Below are positions 56,042 through 64,000 of a DNA stretch of 64,000 nucleotides, one piece after another. Within the stretch, counting starts at the first letter, position 1. Each line of letters starts with the position of its first letter. The DNA is from Anthoceros angustus (taxonomy: Eukaryota > Streptophyta > Anthocerotopsida > Anthocerotales > Anthocerotaceae), in assembly GCA_010909165.1 (NCBI GenBank), contig VJWM01000250.1, forward strand, positions 62,001 through 126,000. The letters are read 5' to 3'. Made by a program: the position numbers and the translations under genes. The notes under the pieces are model-generated. The model saw only the letters and a list, made by a program, of their open reading frames with translations. It did no database searches and had not been told where the DNA came from.

Positions 56042-56281
56042 ATGATGCGGGCCACCCAATCTGCGCCTATCAAGGACACCCCCTGCCCGATTTGCTCTCA
56101 GCTTTGCTCTGGGGTCAAGGGGGTGAAATGTCACATTGGGCACAAGACAAAGGATTTCGACAAAACTACTTGGGAGGCACAAGTGCGGCTTGCTTCTTCT
56201 TCCAGTGCAGCGGCTCACCCAATCCCTCCAGCCTCCCTTGGGCCGCCGCCAAAGTCAAATTACTGTCTTAGAATTAATTAA
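56042..56281 (+). CDS. Short hypothetical ORF with Cys/His motif
   Basis: 79-codon frame; CPICSQLCSGVKGVKCHIGHKTK resembles a single C2H2-type finger of the sort found in some TE proteins. No upstream or downstream exon found. Low confidence. Confidence 0.2.
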   Translation: MMRATQSAPIKDTPCPICSQLCSGVKGVKCHIGHKTKDFDKTTWEAQVRLASSSSAAAHPIPPASLGPPPKSNYCLRIN

Positions 56282-56920
56282 TTATCATTGTTAGACGTTT
56301 CATCAGAAAAAAATAGCCTGAAAAGCCTCAAGGGCGTTCTGGGTTCTGGGGTTAACCAGGGTTACGTGAGGTCCAGCCAGCCATCAGGCCATCAGGGGGG
56401 CGTGCTGAATTTTTTTTGAAAGCAGTGGGCATCGGGTGGCATCCGGTCGCGAGGAACACGGCAAGCGGCAATGGCGGGCGAAAGGGTATTATTGTATGAA
56501 AACGGTCGGGTTGGCGAAACTGTGGAGACGCGGGAAGCTTTGTTGATGAGGGCCCCAGTTCCCGGCAGGACTTCTTGCTCGGTTGCGCTGTGCTATGCCA
56601 GCTAGTTAGTGTATGGTCTCTTGGCGCTACTGCCCCTGCGTCCGACTTCTCCCTCCTCACTTCCACTCCCACTCCCACTCCCACTCCCCGTAGGCTGTCC
56701 TTGCTCCCGTCCGCGGCCCATCCCCTTCCACCTTCAGCTTCTGCCTGTTCCCAGTCAACTGACCTGAGCAGCAGAGATGGCCCGCTCCTCGTTTCTGCGG
56801 CTGTGGCAGCGGCTGCGGCTACTCCGTCTCTACAGGCCCCCGCTGCTGGGTCCATCTGCGGACTGGTGACTCGTGTTGCCATCAGCCTTGGGCCACAATT
56901 GTCGTTTTCTAGCTGGTGCC

Positions 56921-59822
56921 ATGGCCGACTCCCACAGTAGTTTAGACGAAGACGATAACCTACTTGATAGCCTGCACATCGATGCCAAGCCCTGCTTCGA
57001 CGCCTCCTCCACGCACCATTCCTCATTTCTCCCCAAGTCCGACACCAAAGCCAAAAGGAGGAGCTCCATCCGGCCCAACTTGGAAACTGACGAGCTTATC
57101 AATTTGCTGCATGGTTCTGACCCAGTCAAGGTCGAGTTGAACCGGCTGGAGAACGAACTGAGAGGTTTGTCTTCGAGGCCTTTCATTGCTCATTGTCCCG
57201 ATAGAATGTGCGTACTCACCTCCTCCCCTTCTCAGCATCATCTAGATCCTCTTGGGTAACAGTCTTGCAAAATCTCCGTTTCGGGGCCTCATGTTCATTC
57301 GGATCGCTGTACGGTGCCCTTGTCGCTTGTCTTCTGTTGGCAGACAAGGACCGTGAACTAGCAGAAGCTCAGTCCGAGATCAAGGCCTTGAGATTGGCAG
57401 ACAGGCAAAAGGAGAAGGCGGTAGAAGAGGTGAACCGGGACTCCCAACCCTCTTTCCGTGACTGCTTTAGTGTATTTCGTTCCATTTCCCGTGTGTGGAG
57501 CTTCTTTTCCTGCATACTTTGGGGGGGCGTCCAAAGCAGTGATTCGAATATCCTTTCATTGCTCAGGGATAGGCTTATGCATGCCGTCTAATCGCCCTTT
57601 CTATCTTTCTTGCATGTTTTCATCGTTCCAGCTATACGAGGAGTTAGAGAAAACCGATGAGAAGCTCAAGGCCACAGAGATCTTGTTGGATAACAAGGTC
57701 AGTCAGATTCACGTGCAGCAGTGTAGTTACCCTGTGCCGGACACAGCAAGTTTGTCTGCATTTCTGACACCTTTGATATACTTCAGACGCTTGAGATAAA
57801 GAGAATAAGTGATGAACGGAAAGCAGCACTCGCTGCTCAATTTGCAGCAGAGGCAACCCTCAGGAGAGTACATGCTGCCCAGAAAGATGAAGAGTTGCCG
57901 CCTATTGAAGCTATTCTTGCACCACTTGAAGCCGAGTTGAAGCTTGCAAGACAAGAGGTACTGCATGCTCGATCGACTACCGCAGGCTTAAACTTGCAGG
58001 GGGCTATGAGCCTGAAGGGGCTGCCCTCGTCTGATTGATACTGTGGCTTGTGTATGTACGTAACAGCTCATGCAAAGTTGTCTGGCCGCAGATTGCAAAA
58101 TTACAGGATGACAACCGGGCTCTGGATCGTCTGACTAAGTCGAAAGAGGCTGCCCTGCTTGAAGCAGAGAAGTCCATACAGGTTGCTGAAGCAAAGGCGT
58201 CTCTGGTGGATGACCTGCAAAACCGGAACCAGGAATTATTGAAGCAGATTGAAAATTTACAGGTTGGACGACAACCCCTAGTTCTTGTGCTATTGCATTA
58301 CACAGGATCCGTCACTGACAGTGACAACTTATCTTACAGGAGGAAAACAAAGTACTTGATAAAATGCATCGACAAAAGGTGGCTGAAGTTGAGAAGTTGA
58401 GCACCACTGTTAGTGAGCTTGAAGAAGCTTTGCTTGCTGGAGGTGCTAGTGCAAATACAATAATAGACTGTCAGCGACAGGTTCATCAGCTGGTGGTATG
58501 GCTGAATTGAAAAGTCCACCCCAATTTCTACCCTTACAGAGCACACACTGTTATGCACCTCAGACGTCTACTTTGTTGTCAGGAGGAGAAGAAGACCCTA
58601 GAGAGGGAACTAGCACGGGTGAAAATTACTGCCAACAGAGTGGCTGTGGTCGTAGCAAATGAATGGAAAGATGCCAACGACAAGGTCATGCCTGTACGTC
58701 AGTGGCTTGAAGAGAGGCGGTTCATGCAGGTAGTCACTTTCTTCACTTTGCACTCATTGGTCTGCACGTTTTGTGGTGGTTGCAATGACAAATGGGTTGT
58801 TACTGTTGCTGAATAGGGTGAGATGCAACAATTGCGAGACAAGCTATCAATAGCTGAACGGACTGCTAAAACTGAGCTACAGCTGAAGGTGAGACCAGCA
58901 GCCTGTGGTAGTACAGCCCCCTTGTACCAGTTCTGACAATACATCAAAATGTCTCTTCCTCCCAGGAGAAGTTCCAGCTGAGACTGAAGGTTCTTGAGGA
59001 GGGTTTGAAAACTCCTGCCAATGGTTCATCCCGCAGACTGCTCTCAGCAGGTGCAGATGACGGCTTGAGAAGTGTGGTGAATGGATTCCCTCGCCGACAG
59101 TCCACAGGGTCTGAAGAAGCAATGAAATCATTTGTGAATGGGTTCAGGCGCCAGAGGACTTCATCTCTCTTAAGAGCGTCAGTGTCTGGCTCTCCTATGC
59201 TTAAGAATGGAAAACTCACCTCAAAGTCCTTCGATGGGGGCCGGCCTTCTGAAAGTGGGATAAGAGTGAAGCCCTATGCTAATGGTTTTGAGGACATTCC
59301 AGACAGCAGACTCCAGGAGTCAGGCCCTGTGTCGCTTCCTCCAGAATCAGAGAAAGTTGAATCCCCAGAGTGCAAGGAAGACATGGTTTCCAGTTTGTTA
59401 TATGATGTGCTACAAAAGGAAGTTATTATTCTTAGACGAGCTGGCTATGAGAAAGACCAGAGCCTGAAGGATAAAGACGATGCCATAGAGGTATGTGCTT
59501 GAATACCAGAGAGTTGTAGTGCTCCTGTTTCACATATCGTGGTCACTGTATAGGAGTGGCCCTTCTTAGCTGAAGTGTGGTGCAGATGCTTTCAAAAAAG
59601 GTGGACACTTTGTCTAAAGCTATGGAGGTGGAGGCTAAGAAAATGCGCCGGGAAGTGGCTGCCATGGAGAAAGAAATGCTTGCACTGCGAGCTGACAGGG
59701 ATCAGGAGAGTAGAACTAGACGCCTGAGCTCGGCAAAAGGAGGGCTGCACAGCTCTCTTTCTGGAAGGTTTGTCTTCTGTCCGGCCTTGCCTTTAGTGTA
59801 TACTGTTCTGCAGCTAGCTTAG
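56921..59822 (+). CDS. MAP70: Microtubule-associated protein 70
   Basis: Plant-specific coiled-coil protein that binds cortical microtubules and shapes cell-wall patterning. Exons: 56921-57164, 57344-57429, 57632-57697, 57787-57957, 58092-58262, 58340-58495, 58583-58729, 58817-58888, 58966-59490, 59586-59822, giving about 624 residues (Arabidopsis MAP70-1 622). Conserved blocks in order: ELINLLHGSDPVKVELNRLENELR; AEAQSEIKALRLADRQKEKAVEE; AAQFAAEATLRRVHAAQKD; PPIEAILAPLEAELKLAR; NRALDRLTKSKEAALLEAEK; NRVAVVVANEWKDANDKVMP; then a Ser/Gly-rich less conserved stretch and LLYDVLQKEVIILRRAG, EVEAKKMRREVAAMEKEM. The central ~300 residues are continuous heptad coiled coil. Introns are GT-AG. The last exon may instead splice at GGAAG/GTTTGT (59,767) to another 3' end. 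Confidence 0.92.
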
Positions 59823-60843
59823 AGTTGGCCGGGTGGGAGTAGCAGCATCGGGCACAGGAAGTCCGTTACTGTATCTTCTTTTGCTATGCTTGCAATCACC
59901 AGCAGATGAAAAGCAATAGCCAGCTCATGAGTGGTCGGTATTGACTGCAGCTGCATGTTTGTACGCAGAATTGTGAGAAGCCCCTAAGTTAATGCTTCGT
60001 GGAGACTTGTCTCCTTGTATCAAAGGCAGAATGAATCTGCCGTCAGCATGTACACAAGCGTGCCGAAGGTAGCCGGTGGCGAAGCTTGACTTGGTGATGA
60101 CGAGTTCCCCCTGCTGTGTAACCTTATCTCCTGTCGGATTATTGAATGATGTCGGTCACGTATGACTTGACGTTTAGAACGGTGAAGTAAGAAACAGGAT
60201 GTCTGCATTCAATTATGATCGCCGGCCTTTGACACCGACCTCGCTGTATAGTACTGTATTTGAACGCGCACAGTAATTATTATTTGCCTTGTATTGGGTC
60301 GGATGCTGGCATGTTGTCCCTTTCTTATCGGAGGAGGGTAAGTGGGGACTTAATCCATGCTGGTTATTTAGTGCATGTAAAATGAACCTGGACATTTTGC
60401 AAGCAAGTTCCTCAGTGTAGGTTTTGCAGGTACGGCGCAGACCATAGGTTGCACATCCGGCACGTGTTTATATGTTCATTTTTTGAGGCTTGGGACTGGT
60501 TAGAACAGTAGTTAATTGAAGCAATCGGCTGTTACTCAATGTTATCCAGGCAATAGACAAGGCCCTTATGCTCGTAAGCTATATCGAATTCGAAAAATCT
60601 CTTCATATCCTGCACCAAGTGATTGCATCCCGATTTCGCTGGTCACGTTATGTACCTTGAGAGCAAAGGATCTACCTAGTTAGGAATGATTTGGAAGGAA
60701 TAATATTGTCCTCATTTTCCAACCACAATGACATGACCAGCTATGGTATTGGTGTGGGATGAAAATTACAAAGGTACTTTATGAGCATTAGTTTTGATGG
60801 AAAATACATATTTTTAAAAAATTTCAAAATTTAGAAACATCAA
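59823..60843. other. MAP70 3' flank and intergenic
   Basis: No gene. Short frames in conflict only. Confidence 0.55.
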
Positions 60844-61470
60844 ATTAGTAACACCCCATTTCCAACGAGGTGGGGCAGTCACGCAGTTAGCGGCATTAAC
60901 ATCACCAGACACCACCACTAGGCCTCCAAGTACCCCGCCGTCCTTCCACGAGACGACTCGCAATCGGCAAGTCAGCCACTGCTCTTTATTCCAGCAAGAG
61001 TCAACAAGTATACATGAGAGATCAGAGAGAGCTCCCCATCTTTGCCTAAGCTAGGAGCTTAGCTCTCTCTTCTCGATCGCCTCCTCAACAACTCTCTTCT
61101 AGCACGCTCACTCTAAGCTCCCAAAGCCTGTGGGCACCTCAGTCCTATCCTCACAAGAGTGTAGCCCTAAGTGCTAGGATCCTCCTAGACATGCTCACAC
61201 TCTAGGCTCCCAAAGCCTGTAGGCACCTCAATCCTATCCGCACGAGTGTAGCTCTAAATGCTAGGATCATAGGATGATCATCTCTAGGGCTAGTCTCATC
61301 TCCTTTTATAGGGAGGCTTATATCATTCCCAAAGTAACTGCCTAAAGCAGTCTATCTTCCTTCAGCCCTAAGCTAAGCCTTACTACCACTACTTACAACT
61401 TACTAAACTAGATCCAGGGCTGCATGCCTCTCATGCAAGGCTTCTTACTTTCTCCCCCAGTGGGAAAAGA
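60844..61470. mobile_element. Possible LTR-like segment with internal repeat
   Basis: An ~85-bp block (GCTCCCAAAGCCTGT(G/A)GGCACCTCA...TGCTAGGATC) occurs twice in tandem at about 61,105-61,275. TTTTATAGGG at 61,311 looks like a TATA box, and CTTACTTTCTCCCCCAG at its right edge reads as a purine tract on the minus strand. These fit a minus-strand LTR, but no partner LTR is in the window. Confidence 0.35.
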
Positions 61471-62198
61471 ATCACTGCCCTTAGTGATAGTCAACGTAAA
61501 TGGCGAAGCCCAAGGTGGAGACACAACCGATCTTCCTCTTGCTATTTACAATCCTCAATAGCTGCAAGCGAATGATGACATCATCCTTCCCAGGACCGAA
61601 AGATAGGATTCACAAAACTAGCTAGAATGATATACCCTTGCTAGGTGTAGGAGGCTGTTTAGATGTAAGGGCGCGCACAAGTTTGCGCACCAATTTTGTG
61701 TCCAATTTCAAAGAAAAAGCCGAATAAGAATGGGACTTCAGGTTTGTCCCACGTACTTGCAATCTACAATCTCAAAAACCGTTTATTGGAATAATTTTTA
61801 AAAAGCTTGCGGTTGACATGTCTGCAGAGAAATACCAAAAAGGGTGATTATAGCGCCGATTTTTTCATGTGCTAAAAGGGGTCCGGTCACGCTGTTCTAG
61901 CCATGGGATATGGAAGTCCCATTCGGAGACGGGCTGTCCAACCATGGGACATGAGGTCCCAACCCGAGGTTCTTGGGACCGTCCCAGCCATGGGACATGG
62001 CAATCCCTCATTACGGGCTGGTGGAGTTGTCCCGGATACCTACTCGGGACAGAGTCGAGTCCTCAACTTTTCACGACATGCCCCGTTGTACGAGCGACCA
62101 ATAACGATAGGCGCATAGCTCATCTAAACTGGCAGGTGGGCGGTGGGGAGAGCAGAGGACTGATTTTAGCAACACTTGTGGTGGGACAGGTGGAGTAT

Positions 62199-62355
62199 AC
62201 TCGAGACAATCCCAGCCCCGGTCCTAGCCATACTCGGGATAGTCCCAGTCCTAATCTTGGCCATACTCGGGACAGTCCCTGTCTTGGTCTTGGCCATACT
62301 CGGGACAGTCCCAGTCCCGGTCCTGGTCATACTCGGGATAGTCTCAGTCCCAGCG
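62199..62355 (+). repeat. 33-bp minisatellite encoding an 11-residue repeat
   Basis: Four full units and part of a fifth, each starting ACTCGGGA(C/T)AGTCCC and ending GGCCAT or close to it. Because the unit is a multiple of three, the plus frame 61,869-62,414 stays open and reads HTRDSPSPGPG repeatedly. Shorter GGGACATGG and CCATGGGA words at 61,900-62,000 look related. Whether it is translated is unknown. Confidence 0.8.
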
Positions 62356-62414
62356 TAGGAGGCTACTCGGAGCACCAGCAGGCCCAATATATTAAGATAT
62401 ATGTGCTGGAATAA

Positions 62415-62968
62415 TGATTAGGGCTTTGGTAGTTAAGTTAAGTTAAATACCTACACACCGGTTCATTAGGGTTACGACGTTTGGATAGCATCGTTTCATA
62501 AGCGGTACATTGTTTAAAACAGTTCTTTTATGAACATATATACACACATATATCAAGAAAATGTAGTTCAATCAATTTATATTAAAACATTCGCATATTT
62601 TCAATTATATTGAAATGGTATCGAGCAATATGCAGATTTAATTGTTTGCTATTTACATTGAGAAATGCATTGAAAAGATGCATTTACATATAGTTTTATA
62701 GTTCTTGATTTAGATAATGTATGCTTTATCAAGAAGATAAAAGCAGAAAAAGAAGACAAGTTTATGTTGTTTTATTTTTCTATAGATTTTGAATACAATT
62801 CTTGGCACATAAGGCGGTAATTCTTGTGCACTTTTCACGATTTGCTATTCAAGCAAATTCGGAAGAAATGCTCAAGGACAACTACCTAATGCAAGAAGCG
62901 TATTAATATAATTATAGAAAAGATAATGTTTAAAGAAAGCATTTAACAACATACAACTTGGTCGATGA
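62415..62968. other. AT-rich, no gene seen
   Basis: A+T-rich sequence with short poly-A and poly-T runs; nothing recognised. Confidence 0.5.
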
Positions 62969-63480
62969 ATGGCTAATCGCCTCGATGGGCCTCGCCTGCA
63001 GAGAGAGAATTCAAAATCAAAATCTCTACAGAGGCAAGAAGCTAGAAATAATAGCGAGCAACTTCATCAACAAGTTCTTGAATGGATTGCTCATGCACAA
63101 AATCAACTGCTTTCTCTGGAAGTAAGAGAATCGTTTAATACCTTGATTGAAGTTCTCTTTCCGGATCGGTATTACTTGTTCTCCCACCGAGGAATCCAGA
63201 TAATCTACCTGAGGTGCGTGTTCAAAGAGCCTTTGATGGTAATGGTATACAAAGAGGTTTTCTTACAACACATGTTGCACCTGCCACAAGTGTCACTCAA
63301 TTAGTAAACAGAATTGAGGCACATCAATAACATGTAGATACTCGTTTCAGTAGTATACTACAAAATGTCTCAGCAACTAGTGTAGATGTTAGAGACTTGC
63401 AGGAACAGATATCACATCTGGATTTCAAACTTCTTACCTTGTTGAAGCATGTTTTACTCGCTAATCTCAGAGGAGAAGTA
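62969..63480 (+). CDS. Hypothetical TE-associated frame, broken
   Basis: 111-codon frame (62,969-63,304) with helical composition (NSEQLHQQVLEWIAHAQNQLLSLEVRESFNTL). The next in-frame stretch, after stops, keeps a coiled-coil flavour (SSILQNVSATSVDVRDLQEQISHLDFKLLTLLKHV). It lies just upstream of a copia gag. No family recognised. Confidence 0.3.
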
Positions 63481-63769
63481 GCTCAAGCACGCTAAGAAAA
63501 CAAGTAAGAAACACATGTTTGGTGTTCCAAACTCATGCCCTTCCTCGCGGTATGCATTCAATAAGTGGGAAATAAGAAATCATGTAATAGTAAATGCACT
63601 AAGAGAACAAGAGTCTGCAGGAGACATACCTGCTAATGCTGTCAATATCCTCTGACCTTGCTGACCTAATAGCATGTGTCTGAAGTCCTGATATATTAAA
63701 CCCCTGCTACAGCCACTTTAGAATCTTAGTGTCTTGGGAGTAGCTAACCCAAAACACAAAGGAATAAAG

Positions 63770-64000
63770 ATGGCTGATCCCTCATCTAGTTTGGGTGGGG
63801 AAGGGTTTAGGGAAAAAGATAGGTTTGGTGGGCAGGATTACGACATATGGGTAATCCGCATGAAGGGAGCCTTACAGAATAAGAAACTCTGGAAGGTGGT
63901 TATTGGGGAAGAGAGCTCCCTAGTAGTCTCAACTCCGCCCACAACAGCTGAAAATAGATTACAGGAAACATGGGATGCCAAAGATCAAGCAGCCATGTTC
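63770..64000 (+). CDS. Ty1/copia gag, N-terminus, runs off the window
   Basis: ATG at 63,770 opens a frame that stays open to the last base: MADPSSSLGGEGFREKDRFG, then QDYDIWVIRMKGALQNKKLW and KDQAAMF. The F-G-xx-Y-xx-W-x-x-x-M spacing and LW-x-VV are the start of the copia gag (DUF4219/UBN2). No stops or shifts are visible in 77 codons, so this may be a younger copy. The rest lies outside the window. Confidence 0.8.
   Translation, partial: MADPSSSLGGEGFREKDRFGGQDYDIWVIRMKGALQNKKLWKVVIGEESSLVVSTPPTTAENRLQETWDAKDQAAMF

Noticed and set aside
56352-57026. 224-codon minus frame overlapping the MAP70 start
   Set aside because: Antisense to MAP70 exon 1 and its leader; Arg/Gly-rich shadow of a GC-rich coding exon.
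1-64000. CRISPR arrays, operons, ribosome-binding sites, attachment sites
   Set aside because: The window is eukaryotic (spliced genes, retrotransposons). The regular arrays seen are minisatellites without unique spacers.

Overview
The window is nuclear DNA from a land plant. Seven protein genes carry many short GT-AG (twice GC-AG) introns of mostly 60-130 bp, and their products match plant families: TDP1-beta, TMEM128-like, COQ2/PPT1, AIP1, a phosphopantetheinyl transferase, an MS2-type fatty acyl reductase and MAP70. Compact introns next to thick blankets of Ty3, Ty1/copia and Tc1/pogo-like DNA would fit a seed-free plant (hornwort, lycophyte or another bryophyte grade lineage), but the species cannot be fixed from the sequence alone.

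Layout. 1-33,750 is almost wholly transposable-element and tandem-repeat DNA: half of a DDE transposase (661-1,160), a ~0.95-kb tandem duplication (1.7-3.6 kb), a 2.1-kb tandem duplication (4.7-8.95 kb) ending in a 95-bp repeat that looks derived from 5S rRNA, a copia integrase scrap, two copies of an unrecognised TE reading frame (14 and 17.4-19.6 kb), a structurally complete 3.2-kb non-autonomous LTR retrotransposon (20,549-23,741, TSD TAAAA, PBS and PPT visible), a decayed Ty3 element whose integrase runs on into a PHD finger (24.7-28.6 kb), and the other half of the DDE transposase (32,092-33,416).

33,818-59,822 is a gene island: TDP1-beta (+), TMEM128-like (-), COQ2 (+), AIP1 (+), PPTase (+), FAR/MS2 (+), MAP70 (+). 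I could build full exon models for all; each sums to an intact reading frame of the length expected for its family. TMEM128 and COQ2 are divergent with 120 bp between start codons. Functionally they are unrelated housekeeping genes (DNA repair, ubiquinone synthesis, actin turnover, carrier-protein activation, wax/sporopollenin alcohols, cortical microtubules). A 1.9-kb AT-rich gap with a 348-bp MITE separates FAR from MAP70. 59.8-64.0 kb returns to repeats, a 33-bp minisatellite and the start of a copia gag running off the end.

The most interesting signals: (1) the two halves of one DDE transposase gene, each cut at the same codon beside the same ~600-bp TG..CA element but now 31 kb apart and in opposite orientation, as expected from an inversion between element copies; (2) a PHD finger in frame with a Ty3 integrase; (3) a 5S-rRNA-like tandem repeat; (4) a MITE and its probable autonomous parent, sharing termini and TA target duplications, on either side of the gene island.
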